Shown here one piece after another: positions 26,296-34,498 of a stretch of DNA of 64,000 nucleotides (position 1 is the first letter of the stretch; each line of letters begins with the position of its first letter). The position numbers and the translations under genes were made by a program. A model generated the notes under the pieces. The model saw only the letters and a list, made by a program, of their open reading frames with translations, searched no databases and was not told where the DNA came from. The DNA lies in assembly GCF_001591345.1 (NCBI RefSeq), contig NZ_BCUS01000024.1, positions 1-64,000 on the forward strand, given 5' to 3'. The stretch comes from Variovorax boronicumulans NBRC 103145. GTDB lineage: Bacteria > Pseudomonadota > Gammaproteobacteria > Burkholderiales > Burkholderiaceae_C.

Positions 26296-27054
26296 TCAGT
26301 TGGCGGTGTAGCCGCCGTCGACCGGCAGGATGGTTCCGGTGACGTAGCGCGCCTGCTCCGAGGCCAGGAACACCACGGGGCCCGCGATGTCCTGCGGGTC
26401 GCCCACGCGGCGCAGGAACGTGCGGCGCACCATCCGCTCGCGACGCTCCGCGTCGTCCGCGATGTGGGCGGTCATCGGCGTCATGACCAGCCCGGGTGCG
26501 ACGGCATTGACGCGCACGCCATGCGGACCGAAGTCGCGCGCCAGGAATTTCGTGAGCTGACCGACCGCCCCCTTCGACGCGCCATAGGCCATGTGGGCCG
26601 AGGTCGCCACGAGCGAGGTGATGGACGCCACATTGACGATGGTGCCCCGCGTCTTGCGCAGGCCTTCGGTGCAGGCCACGGTGAGGTTGAGCACGCCCTT
26701 GACGTTCACCGCCATCACGTGGTCGATGTCATCCGAGAGCGACTGCGCCTCGAACGCCGCGCTGCGGCCGCCGACGCCCGCGTTGTTCACGAGCACGCCC
26801 ACGGGGCCCCAGGCTTGCTGCAGGTCGGCGACCACGGCCTCGCATTGCGCGGCGTCGCGCACGTCCAGCGCGTACGGGCGCACGCGGTCCGCCGCATGGC
26901 CCGTGCGCGCGGCGGCCTCGCGCGTTTTGTCGGCGTCGATGTCGGTCAACGCGACGCGACAGCCGGCCTCCAGCAGGCGGGTCGCAATGGCGAAGCCGAT
27001 GCCCTGGCTCGCCCCGCTGACCAAGGCCACCGTGTCATCGAACAACGGACGCAT
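26296..27054 (-). CDS. SDR family oxidoreductase
   Basis: 252 residues: VSGASQGIGFAIATRLLEAG near residue 14, LVNNAGVGG near 90, NVASITSLVA with the serine, and YGASKGAVGQL with Tyr and Lys. The C-terminal YVTGTILPVDGGYTAN is standard. ATG 27054 directly follows the stop of the Bug gene (27055), with an AGGGG upstream. Probably an alcohol or 3-hydroxyacyl dehydrogenase of the receptor/CoA-transferase operon. Confidence 0.88.
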   Translation of the reverse strand: MRPLFDDTVALVSGASQGIGFAIATRLLEAGCRVALTDIDADKTREAAARTGHAADRVRPYALDVRDAAQCEAVVADLQQAWGPVGVLVNNAGVGGRSAAFEAQSLSDDIDHVMAVNVKGVLNLTVACTEGLRKTRGTIVNVASITSLVATSAHMAYGASKGAVGQLTKFLARDFGPHGVRVNAVAPGLVMTPMTAHIADDAERRERMVRRTFLRRVGDPQDIAGPVVFLASEQARYVTGTILPVDGGYTAN

Positions 27055-28014
27055 TCAATGCCCCTGCTTGGGCAGATCCAGGCGCTGAAGCAATGGAACC
27101 CAGCGCTCGGTCTCGGCCTTCACATAGGCGGCCAGCGCCTGCGGCGTTCCGCCTCGCGGCTCCATGCCGATCGCCTGGGAGCGCGCGATGAAGTCCGGAT
27201 CGACCAGCACCTGGTTGACGGCGCGATTGAGCTTGTCGATGGTGTCCGTGGGCGTGGCGGCCGGCGCGGACAGCGCGTACCACAGCAGTGCCTCGATGTC
27301 GTAGCCCTGCTCCTTGAACGTGGGCGCATCGGGCACCTGGGGCAGGCGCTTGGCGTCCATGACGCCCAGCACGCGCATCTTGCCCGCCTTGACGTGCTGC
27401 AGCGGCCCGGTGATGGAGGTCCCCTGGATGTCGATCTGGCTGCCCAGCAGCGCCTGCAAGCCGGGCGAATCGCCATTGAACGGAATGTGCGTCGTGCGAA
27501 TGCCGGCCATGCCCTCGAAGGCCAGCGGCGCCAGGTTGGTCAGGATGGAGGCTCCCGGCGAGCCGCGGTTGATCTTGTCCGGATGGGCCTTGGCATAGGC
27601 CACCATTTCCTTGATGCTCTTGTAAGGCAGGTCCGCGCGCCCCACGATGATGGTCGGCTGGTAGGCGATCTGCGTGACTGGCGCGAAGCTCTTCACCGGG
27701 TCGTAAGGCAGCTTCTCGTACATCACGGTGTTGCTGGCCAGAATGCTCAGCGAGCTCATGAGCACGGTGGTGCCATCGGGCTTGGAGCGCGCGACGTTGT
27801 CGGCGGCCACGATGCCGCTGGCGCCTGGCTTGTTGTCGACGATGGTCTGGGTGCCGCGCTTGGTGAGTTCAGCGGCCAGCAGCCGCGCGTACTGGTCGGT
27901 GCCGCCGCCGGCCGCAAAGGGCACGACGATGCGAAGGGGTTGCTGGGCCTGCGCCGTGCCGACGGCGAGGACGAGGCCGAGCAGAAAGCCGCCGAGGCGC
28001 TTCCGGGATTGCAT
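27055..28014 (-). CDS. Bug/TctC-family periplasmic solute-binding protein (paralogue B)
   Basis: 319 residues from ATG 28014 (AGGAGA upstream); the longer open frame to 28140 is not supported. The signal peptide is MQSRKRLGGFLLGLVLAVG, cleaved near AQA-QQ. It matches the receptor at 22910 over its whole length, including FAAGGGTDQY, KLPYDPVKSFAPVTQIAYQP, SPGASILTNLAPLAFE, and a shared ending LPKQ-x-H. By eye about 70 percent of residues agree, so this is a recent duplication. First gene of the operon with SDR, CoA-transferase and another receptor. Confidence 0.9.
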   Translation of the reverse strand: MQSRKRLGGFLLGLVLAVGTAQAQQPLRIVVPFAAGGGTDQYARLLAAELTKRGTQTIVDNKPGASGIVAADNVARSKPDGTTVLMSSLSILASNTVMYEKLPYDPVKSFAPVTQIAYQPTIIVGRADLPYKSIKEMVAYAKAHPDKINRGSPGASILTNLAPLAFEGMAGIRTTHIPFNGDSPGLQALLGSQIDIQGTSITGPLQHVKAGKMRVLGVMDAKRLPQVPDAPTFKEQGYDIEALLWYALSAPAATPTDTIDKLNRAVNQVLVDPDFIARSQAIGMEPRGGTPQALAAYVKAETERWVPLLQRLDLPKQGH

Positions 28015-28263
28015 GGCGATGTCTCCTGAATGGGGTGCCGAGATGGCTTTCCTCAGTTTAGGAGCGCGGGCTCGGCGGCATGCATCAAGGGATGAAAAGG
28101 TGCTTTGTAGTTTCGGGAGGAACGTCCGAGAGGTGTCCACCTACAGTGAACCGCCCTCGGAAGCTGGATGTCAGCTGGCCACCGGCGCTGCACGGGGACG
28201 AAACGCAGCTTCATCTTCGCAAGATTTCACAACCTCACATCCATCAGAAGGAAAAACGACATC

Positions 28264-29604
28264 GTGAACGTCCTGAAACCACTCCTGTGTGCAGCGGCAA
28301 TCGCCATTCAAATGGCCATCGCTTCCGCGGCGACACCGCAGCCCTTGCTTGAACGCGCGCTCGCCTTGTCCGATGCAGCCGAGCCCGACGTCATCGCATG
28401 GCGTCGTCATCTCCATCAGCATCCAGAACTTGCGTACGCAGAAGTCGAGACGGCCAAGTACATTGCTGCCGCATTGGGCAAGATCCCAGGTGTCGAAGTC
28501 CAGACCGGCATTGCCAAGACTGGCATCAAGGCCGTATTGCGTGGCGGCAAGCCCGGCCCGGTGGTTGCGTTGCGCGCCGACATGGACGCCCTGCCTGTCG
28601 AGGAGCGCAACGACCTGCCGTTCCGTTCAACGGCCAAGGCTCTGTGGCGTGGCCAGGAAGTTTCGGTGTCGCATGTCTGCGGCCACGACACACACGTAGC
28701 CATGTTGCTGGGCGCGGCTCAAGCCCTTTCGGCCATGCGAGAGGATCTGCCCGGCACGGTGGTCTTCCTGTTCCAACCGGCCGAAGAGATCGGCCCCGGC
28801 GCCGAAAACCCCAGCGGCGCGCTGGCAATGGTCAAGGCCGGCGCTCTGGACAATCCCAAGGTCGATGTCGTGTTGGGCCAGCACATCGGCGCACAAGCGC
28901 CCAAGGGCTCCATCTCCTATCGACCTGGTGCCATGCTGGCCAGCATCGACGTGTTCAACATCAAGCTCAACGGCGCTGGTGGGCACGGTGCCGCGCCATG
29001 GGCGGCCAACTCTCCCATGTTGGCGGCGGCGGAAATTGCCCTGGGCTTGCAGAACATCGTCAGCCACCGCACCAACCCGACGATCGATGGAGGCGCCACC
29101 GTGGTGACGGTGGGCATGCTGCAAAGTGGCAACCGCTTCAACATCCTGCCCGAGACCGCAGAACTCTCGGGCACGGTACGCGCGCTGTCGGCGCAGAACC
29201 AGAAGGTCGCCCACGAGCAGATTCGCATGAAAGCCGAGCACATCGCGGCCAGCTACGGCGTCAAGGCCAATGTGCGCATCGATACCGGTGGGGGCTACGG
29301 CGTGCTTGTCAACGATGCGCCGACCACGATGACGCTCGTCGATGCATTGAAGGCTGCAGCAGGAAAAGACAAGGTCACGGAGATCTTGCCGTCAATGGGA
29401 TCGGAAGACTTTGGCGCCTTCGGCGGCACGGGCGTTCCGGTGGTGTTCTGGATTTTGAACGCCTCGCCGTACCCCGATCGCGCTGGCCCGACAAATCATT
29501 CGCCGTTGTTCACCGTCGATGAGTCCGCGATGCGCATCGGGGTGAGAGCCTTGACCAGTGCGACCCTGGCGCAAATGACACGTGCAAGGACAGGCACGCC
29601 CTGA
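28264..29604 (+). CDS. Exported M20-family amidohydrolase/aminoacylase
   Basis: 446 residues from GTG 28264, chosen because AGAAGGA precedes it and a signal peptide follows at once (VNVLKPLLCAAAIAIQMAIA, cleavage near ASA). M20D motifs: WRRHLHQHPELAYAEVETAK near residue 42, ALRADMDALPVEE, SHVCGHDTHVAMLLGAAQAL with the metal ligands, FQPAEEIGPGAENP with the catalytic glutamates, and the dimerisation domain with GAGGHGAAPWAA. It removes an acyl group from N-acyl amino acids or related amides in the periplasm. Codon use is a little less GC-skewed than its left neighbours. No operon partner. Confidence 0.88.
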   Translation: MNVLKPLLCAAAIAIQMAIASAATPQPLLERALALSDAAEPDVIAWRRHLHQHPELAYAEVETAKYIAAALGKIPGVEVQTGIAKTGIKAVLRGGKPGPVVALRADMDALPVEERNDLPFRSTAKALWRGQEVSVSHVCGHDTHVAMLLGAAQALSAMREDLPGTVVFLFQPAEEIGPGAENPSGALAMVKAGALDNPKVDVVLGQHIGAQAPKGSISYRPGAMLASIDVFNIKLNGAGGHGAAPWAANSPMLAAAEIALGLQNIVSHRTNPTIDGGATVVTVGMLQSGNRFNILPETAELSGTVRALSAQNQKVAHEQIRMKAEHIAASYGVKANVRIDTGGGYGVLVNDAPTTMTLVDALKAAAGKDKVTEILPSMGSEDFGAFGGTGVPVVFWILNASPYPDRAGPTNHSPLFTVDESAMRIGVRALTSATLAQMTRARTGTP

Positions 29605-29860
29605 TGAATCGGATGGTGCAAGCCGCGCGGCACATGCCCTTGAAACTTCGCCCACAACTCGCGGAAGGGTCCGTGGTCAAGTATGCGCGCACTGCGGACC
29701 TCGCCGAGAGAAGCTCGCCGCCGTGCTCCGAATAAAGGTCGAGGCTGGTCCCGAGCCCCCGCAGATTCGCCTCCCGCAGCGGTGCGGCGCTGAGTGGGCT
29801 GATGCCTTCCTCCGTCTCGTGCGTCTCGTCGGCCTGGTGCAGCGCACGTAGCTGCCGCGC

Positions 29861-30034
29861 CTAGGTTCGCATCCGAGCGCACTGCCTCGTGACGATATAG
29901 ACCACGCCCTCCACCTCTTCCAGCGCCTCGTCATCGTCCCAGGCCACGGGCGTCACCACGTCGGGGTAGATCGGATCGATCGGCTTGGTCAGCCGAAGAA
30001 ACAGAGGGTGGCGACGGCTGCGAGGTTCAGGCAT
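29861..30034 (-). CDS. Small hypothetical protein, 57 residues
   Basis: Starts MPEPRSRRHPLFLRLTKPID and ends with an acidic stretch (WDDDEALEEVEG) then VVYIVTRQCARMRT. It lies on the same strand as, and downstream of, the OLD-family gene (stop 30126). No family is recognised and the ribosome site is weak. It could be a real small protein of the island or a chance frame. Confidence 0.25.
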   Translation of the reverse strand: MPEPRSRRHPLFLRLTKPIDPIYPDVVTPVAWDDDEALEEVEGVVYIVTRQCARMRT

Positions 30035-30042
30035 ACGCTTTT

Positions 30043-30102
30043 CTAGCGCGGATCTCCGAAAAGCTTGAACACGGGTTTTTCGAGCGTGATTCGATAGTTC
30101 AT
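30043..30102 (-). CDS. Very small frame with strong ribosome site, 19 residues
   Basis: Reads MNYRITLEKPVFKLFGDPR then TAG. Its value is the ribosome site: GGAGG ends 5 bases before the ATG, and the ATG lies 24 bases after the OLD-family stop on the same strand. It may be a micro-protein or the 5' end of a gene broken by a point mutation. No family assignment. Confidence 0.25.
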   Translation of the reverse strand: MNYRITLEKPVFKLFGDPR

Positions 30103-30125
30103 CGTCGCCTCCGCCGAATCGCGAA

Positions 30126-32027
30126 CTATCCGAAATCGTACTCCGCTACATATTGAGCGAGCTGGTCAACCTCGTCGCAAAGATCACCACGCGCGAGATC
30201 TCGATAAAGATAGTTTTTAAAATTATGCAATTGCTGATCGGGCTTAACCCCCTTTAAATTCGATTTAACAATCCAATTCTGAATTATTGGCCATCGAGAT
30301 TGCTTTGGAGCAAATTCTTCGAGGGCCAAGTGAGGGAGCCCTCCAACCGAATCAGCAAACTCATTTGCTCTTCGAATCAAAGCCACCAAGGAAAAAAGAT
30401 CTTCGCCGCTCTCAAAGCCTTCTCCAAGAATGTCTTTGAGGGTGACCCATTCGCCCCACGCGCGCGCATCCTCATAATCTTTTTTCTTTTCAAGGGCAGG
30501 CTTGTCTGAATCACTTATTATTAAACACTTTCTCGACGCCAACTCAAGTATCCGAGAAACATGCTTTATGTCTTTTACACCCTCTGCAAACACTGCACCC
30601 AAATTTTTCGTTTTTTCTCGAAAAGAGTCATCGCGTTTTTGCAGATCCTCCAGCGCAACCCGAAATATCTCCTTATCTCGCCACCCTTCAAATATTACAT
30701 TATGCAGCTTCAAACTCTCAAAGATTGAATACCCAATTGCAGCATAAAGAACCTCCTCATCTTGCATTTTTGATTTTTCTGCCGCCACCGCTGTGGTTAC
30801 TTCCTTTTTCTTCTCCACAATTAAATGCCGTCCGACATTTTCCTTATCGATCATGAAAATTGAATGGGTTGAATAAACAACGGTATTTGCGGCACCAATT
30901 TTAATCAGTTCTTTAGCCAGGCTTTTGGCGCCACTTGGGTGCAATGCAATTTCCGGCTCGTCCACCAAAATCAATACACCCTTAATCTCCTCCGTTCGAA
31001 CGCGTGCCGAAATCATCAACAGAAAGCTCACAAATCGCTTGAAGCCGTCGCTGCGACTCGCCATATCAAGTTGTACTTCATGGTCAGTTACAAGGGGGAC
31101 AATCAATTCACCATCAGGCGTCAGATCAATCCGAATGCTCTTATAGTCATGCCATAGGCTACGCACATGCTGTGTCGCCGCATTAGAAACTCTTTTAAGC
31201 AGCTTGGTATATCGATAATGCGATTGAGATCTTACGGCCTCGATCGTCGATCCAATATCGGCGCTTTTTATTCCTGCCAACTCAAACATGCTTCGCATGG
31301 GTATGCAGCAACTCGGATCGTCAGAAAATTCGGCAATTTTTACATGCGAAGGCAGCAAATAATTTTCACCGTATTTCCAAAAAATACATTTAGGAAGTGC
31401 CGCATCCACTCGCTTAGTAATGAGAGGGGAAACTAGCGCATCAAGCTGCTCAATTGACAGATGGGCGAGATTCGCATTGCTCGCATTCTTCGGACTGTAT
31501 GCCACCAATGCCGGGGGGACATTCACCGTGCCAACATTAAGTTCAATTTGGAGAAAGCTTGAATCATTCCTGAACCACCCGGGAATAACCGAATAATCAT
31601 CAGAATTCGACCAAGTTAATGTGTGCCGACTGCCTGTATGTAGCCAAGCCTCATGAGAGGCAGTCGAAACACGAGAGCAGTACTCTCGGAGCGTAAGATC
31701 TCCATCCGCACTCTTGACAATCGCGGCATCCAAGCATGGGCCATAAAAGAAATTCGCCAACTTTTTGAATATCGCTTCAATTTCATCTTCTTCGAGGTTG
31801 AAATGAAACTCAACAAACCCCTTAGACACAGCCTCTTCATTTTGCCGCTCCACCCTCAAATCAGCAGTCGTGATTGGCACGCTTAAATCGAGAAACTGAA
31901 GCGCTCGCAAGATGTTCGATTTACCGGCTTCATTAATCCCAACAAGAACCACACAGCCATGGTTGAACTCTATTGTCAGGTCTTCAATCGATCTGAAGTT
32001 TTTTATCTTTGCACGTTTAAGTTTCAT
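30126..32027 (-). CDS. OLD-family ATP-dependent endonuclease-like protein (AAA ATPase + TOPRIM)
   Basis: 633 residues. The N-terminal ABC/SMC-type ATPase starts KLKRAKIKNFRSIEDLTIEF, and Walker A is GINEAGKSN at residues 30-38. A long insert follows. The signature-like SRSDGFKRFVSFL, Walker B ILVDEPEIALHPSG and the YSTHSIFMID H-loop lie at about 330-410. The C-terminal TOPRIM-like part has VIFEGWRDKEIFR (acidic Glu) and CLIISDSDKPALEKKK (DxD). This domain order is that of OLD nucleases, several of which are anti-phage. No GajB-like helicase, AriB-like or reverse-transcriptase partner is adjacent, so a stand-alone class 1 OLD is the best guess. Base composition is clearly lower in GC than the neighbours, indicating transfer. 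Confidence 0.82.
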   Translation of the reverse strand: MKLKRAKIKNFRSIEDLTIEFNHGCVVLVGINEAGKSNILRALQFLDLSVPITTADLRVERQNEEAVSKGFVEFHFNLEEDEIEAIFKKLANFFYGPCLDAAIVKSADGDLTLREYCSRVSTASHEAWLHTGSRHTLTWSNSDDYSVIPGWFRNDSSFLQIELNVGTVNVPPALVAYSPKNASNANLAHLSIEQLDALVSPLITKRVDAALPKCIFWKYGENYLLPSHVKIAEFSDDPSCCIPMRSMFELAGIKSADIGSTIEAVRSQSHYRYTKLLKRVSNAATQHVRSLWHDYKSIRIDLTPDGELIVPLVTDHEVQLDMASRSDGFKRFVSFLLMISARVRTEEIKGVLILVDEPEIALHPSGAKSLAKELIKIGAANTVVYSTHSIFMIDKENVGRHLIVEKKKEVTTAVAAEKSKMQDEEVLYAAIGYSIFESLKLHNVIFEGWRDKEIFRVALEDLQKRDDSFREKTKNLGAVFAEGVKDIKHVSRILELASRKCLIISDSDKPALEKKKDYEDARAWGEWVTLKDILGEGFESGEDLFSLVALIRRANEFADSVGGLPHLALEEFAPKQSRWPIIQNWIVKSNLKGVKPDQQLHNFKNYLYRDLARGDLCDEVDQLAQYVAEYDFG

Positions 32028-32154
32028 ATTACTTTCCCACCGATAGATTAGCTGAATCGCCGAACGCCGCCGCGAATTAACACGTTTGCATCAAATTGTG
32101 CATGAGTCCTAAGGGATTCCGGGAGTTTTTGGGTTAGGGTAGATCCCAGCAGAC

Positions 32155-32181
32155 GCGGGCTCTCAGAGCCCCGGAGCCCGC
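32155..32181. repeat. GC-rich hairpin in the intergenic region right of the OLD gene
   Basis: Perfect 8-bp stem GCGGGCTC (32155-32162) and GAGCCCGC (32174-32181) around an 11-base loop. An overlapping alternative palindrome GGGCTCTCAGAGCCC also exists. It lies between the start of the leftward OLD gene and the rightward gene at 32257. Function unknown; could separate two transcription units or belong to a lost gene. Confidence 0.4.
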
Positions 32182-32256
32182 CGCAGGAAAGAAGTCGCGC
32201 TCCCCCTTCCCTCGTGTTGATGGCAATATCACGGGTGTGATTGATTCCACCCCGCT

Positions 32257-32892
32257 ATGACCAACGAACCAGAAGCTAGAGAACTGCAGCGATTCACTAC
32301 TAATCCGATCGCTGAAGCTGGCGCCACGCTGGGCACATTGATAGATATGTGGGATGGCTGGTTCGAAGGCAGAGACTTCATCCAAGAAATCTTCAAGCCG
32401 ATGTGGGACGACGAAAACACATCGGGGTATGACCAGGCAGCGCAGCTTGTGGAAATCGAGACGATGCCCGACTGGATGGGGCGAGAGCCGATCACCCCGG
32501 ATGGCAGGAATGCCGTCATGAAAATTGGACTTGTGCTGACGGCATGCGCATACGCGGTGCAGGCGATGAAGGCAAAGAAGCGATCTGCTGAGGCGTGGTC
32601 CTATGCCGTCGATGCAGCCCGCTGGCTGGGGATCCTTCAAGGGTTTCACTCAAACGTCGGCCACAAGCAGGCAGCGTCCGATTTCGCCCGTGCTGGAGCA
32701 CATGCTGCACATGCGGAGAACCGTGCCATGAAAGCCCTCGTGATGAATTGGTGCGACTCCAACATGTCTGAGTTCAAGAGCATGGACTCTGCCGCTGAGG
32801 CGATTGCGGGAAAGCTGGTGCCGGTCAAATTCCGTACTGCTCGCGGCTGGATTGGGGAATGGAAAAAACTGCAGTCTGCTGGCAGACCGTAG
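32257..32892 (+). CDS. Hypothetical protein of the island, 211 residues
   Basis: I do not recognise a named family. The protein is mostly helical by eye. It begins MTNEPEARELQRFTTNPIAE, with WDGWFEGRDFIQEIFKPMWD near 32-50. The C-terminal end, SMDSAAEAIAGKLVPVKFRT then ARGWIGEWKKLQ, looks like the helix-turn-helix-like tail seen in small phage or plasmid proteins. No signal peptide or membrane segment. It is the first rightward gene of the AlpA/antirepressor/integrase side of the island. Codon choice is intermediate between island and core. Confidence 0.6.
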   Translation: MTNEPEARELQRFTTNPIAEAGATLGTLIDMWDGWFEGRDFIQEIFKPMWDDENTSGYDQAAQLVEIETMPDWMGREPITPDGRNAVMKIGLVLTACAYAVQAMKAKKRSAEAWSYAVDAARWLGILQGFHSNVGHKQAASDFARAGAHAAHAENRAMKALVMNWCDSNMSEFKSMDSAAEAIAGKLVPVKFRTARGWIGEWKKLQSAGRP

Positions 32893-33502
32893 GCTCTGCT
32901 GGGAGCGCGTAAGGCGTCCCAGCGCGCTGGATTCAGCTCGCCGCAGGAAACCGCGATATTCCCCGCATACCGCAGCACATCAGATGCAACGCGGGCGAAA
33001 CCACTGGGGAGATAACCGTGACGGTCTACGGCCTGTGCTGGGCGAGCAAGGCTACAAGGTTCGGATCGGCGACGACAACGACGACTTCGACATCAAGGAT
33101 CTCGACGTTCAAGATCGCCAACAAGGACAGCAATGAAGTTGCGATTGCATCCGCAAGCGGGCCCGCCGCATCAGCACCACGCTCTCGCTCAAGGGCTTGC
33201 AGATCTACGGTGGTTATCCACGGACAAAGGACTTTCCCTGCGCGCTGCACCGGAAGTTCACTGCTTATTAACAACCTTGTCCACACACGCTGCGGTTTTC
33301 GCGCGTTAGCATTCTCAGCACCGATTTGGACTACTGGTTACCTAAACAGCATTACCGGCGTCCAAAAGGCAAGGGCCGCGAGTGATGGAACACAAGCGGC
33401 CCTCTTGAGCACCCGAACCCGAGAGAACTGGCACCCGTCTGCGGAGACGAAGAAAAGTTTAACCGGGTCCGGGGATTTTTTGGCTTCGAACTGAAAGCGC
33501 CC
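32893..33502 (+). other. Decayed coding remnants, no intact gene
   Basis: 610 bases without an acceptable gene. Two stretches have strongly codon-biased third positions but lie in different frames. One around 33050-33136 reads GYKVRIGDDNDDFDIKDLD; the other, 33143-33271, reads IRKRARRISTTLSLKGLQIY and ends at TAA 33269. This looks like one or two phage/plasmid-type genes broken by frameshifts. A longer frame from GTG 33018 to 33494 with a GGGGAG ribosome site cuts across both and has poor codon bias. DnaA-box-like nonamers TTATCCACG (33214) and TTGTCCACA (33277) are present. Confidence 0.45.
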
Positions 33503-33700
33503 ATGACCTGTGACAGCGATCCCACTCCACCAGCCGACAAGCTGCTGCGCCTCCCTGATGTCCTCACCAAAGTCCCGGTCGGCCGGGCGTCCTGGTGGAA
33601 GGGCGTCAAGGATGGCCGCTACCCCGCGGCCATCAAGCTCAGCCCGCGCACGAGTGCCTGGCGAGCCTCTGACATCGACAAGCTGATCGCGTCCCTTTAA
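33503..33700 (+). CDS. AlpA-family transcriptional regulator
   Basis: 65 residues. Excisionase-like winged helix: DKLLRLPDVLTKVPVGRASW, GRYPAAIKLSPRTSAWRASD and IDKLIASL at the end. This is the usual AlpA pattern (select helix, then aromatic/Arg wing, then xxDIxxWI-like end). AlpA proteins control integrase and excision genes of P4-like satellites and integrative elements. It lies between decayed sequence and the antirepressor gene, 15 bases before the next start. Confidence 0.8.
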   Translation: MTCDSDPTPPADKLLRLPDVLTKVPVGRASWWKGVKDGRYPAAIKLSPRTSAWRASDIDKLIASL

Positions 33701-33715
33701 GCAGGGAGATCGACC

Positions 33716-34459
33716 ATGAACACGATCATGACGGGACACCGTCGGCGGAGCGCTGGGCGCCTAGCCGTGACCATCAACATCGCCATCAACTCGCGCCAGG
33801 TCGGTGACGAGCTCACTCCCACTATCAACGGCCGCGACTTGCATCGCGAACTCGGCGTGGGCAAGGACTACACGTCTTGGGCAAAGGCGCAGATCAAGCG
33901 CGCTCACTTCGAAGAGAACCGCGATTTCGTGCTGCTCACCCAGAAGGGGGAGCAGCTCGCCAGCGGCGCGAAGTGGAGCACCGAGTACCACTTCACCGTC
34001 GAGGCCGGCAAGCACATCGGCATGCTCTCGGGTACGACCAAGGGCCGTGAGGTACGGGAGTACTTCCTGGAGTGCGAGCGCCGCGTGAAGTCTGCGGCGG
34101 TCCCGGCGGTCCGCGACGCACGCACCGCCGCGCTGATCGATGCTTTGGTCCGTCAGGATGCGCTCGAGCAGGAGCAGGCCCGACAAGCCACCGAGCTCGC
34201 GCGCCTGCAGGAGAACGTCGCCGTGATCGAGGCACGCACGCAGCCCGAGAACAAGCATTTCACGGTGATGGGCTATTCAAACCTCATAGGGCGGCAACTC
34301 GATGTGCGTACCGCGGCCACGCTTGGGCGGAAGTGCGCTGCACTGTCGCGTGAAAAGGGCATGGTCATCGGTGACGTGAGCGACGCGCGTTTCGGTGCCG
34401 TTCACAGCTACCACGAGTCCATCCTCCAGGAGGTGCTGGCACCCGCGACCACCAATTGA
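33716..34459 (+). CDS. AntA/AntB-type phage antirepressor
   Basis: 247 residues; GGGAG ribosome site 7 bases before ATG 33716. The AntA/AntB domain spans about 22 to 115: NSRQVGDELTPTINGRDLHR, ELGVGKDYTSWAKAQIKR, FTVEAGKHIGMLSGTTKGRE and VREYFLECERRV. A coiled-coil-like linker (about 135-170) leads to a C-terminal KilA/ANT-type part (FTVMGYSNLIGRQLDVRTAA). The family counteracts phage repressors. A clear phage-derived gene that supports a satellite or prophage origin of the island. Confidence 0.82.
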   Translation: MNTIMTGHRRRSAGRLAVTINIAINSRQVGDELTPTINGRDLHRELGVGKDYTSWAKAQIKRAHFEENRDFVLLTQKGEQLASGAKWSTEYHFTVEAGKHIGMLSGTTKGREVREYFLECERRVKSAAVPAVRDARTAALIDALVRQDALEQEQARQATELARLQENVAVIEARTQPENKHFTVMGYSNLIGRQLDVRTAATLGRKCAALSREKGMVIGDVSDARFGAVHSYHESILQEVLAPATTN

Positions 34460-34498
34460 ACCCAGAAACGGCGAAAGCCCAACGGCGGCAACCGTTGA

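Larger units (their letters stand above)
29605..30125. other. Gene-poor transition into the low-GC island
   Basis: No established gene. The left part (29605-29860) has only open frames typical of high-GC shadows. On the minus strand, downstream of the OLD-family gene, two tiny frames are visible and listed separately. Composition changes from GC-rich to AT-rich across about 30.0-30.2 kb, which I take as the left edge of the horizontally acquired segment. No copy of the tRNA-Pro 3' end was seen here. Confidence 0.4.

Noticed and set aside
28168-28263. Upstream extension of the M20 amidohydrolase to the ATG at 28168
   Set aside because: The extension has no ribosome site and would bury the signal peptide; GTG 28264 has AGAAGGA and puts the signal peptide at the N-terminus.
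30126-32027. Gabija, PARIS or retron system
   Set aside because: The required partner genes (GajB-like helicase, AriB, reverse transcriptase with ncRNA) are not adjacent; only an OLD-type protein can be supported.
29605-32256. Left attachment repeat of the island (copy of the tRNA-Pro 3' end)
   Set aside because: I looked for the GGTTCGAATCC-containing tRNA segment on both strands and did not find a second copy in the window.
33214-33285. Replication origin of a plasmid-like element
   Set aside because: Only two DnaA-like nonamers and no iterons or replication initiator gene; kept as a low-interest observation only.
33018-33494. 158-codon frame with a good GGGGAG ribosome site before alpA
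   Set aside because: Codon bias in this frame is poor and runs of Thr/Ser codons appear where other frames show coding-like third positions; no family seen. Interpreted as a cross-frame read of decayed genes.
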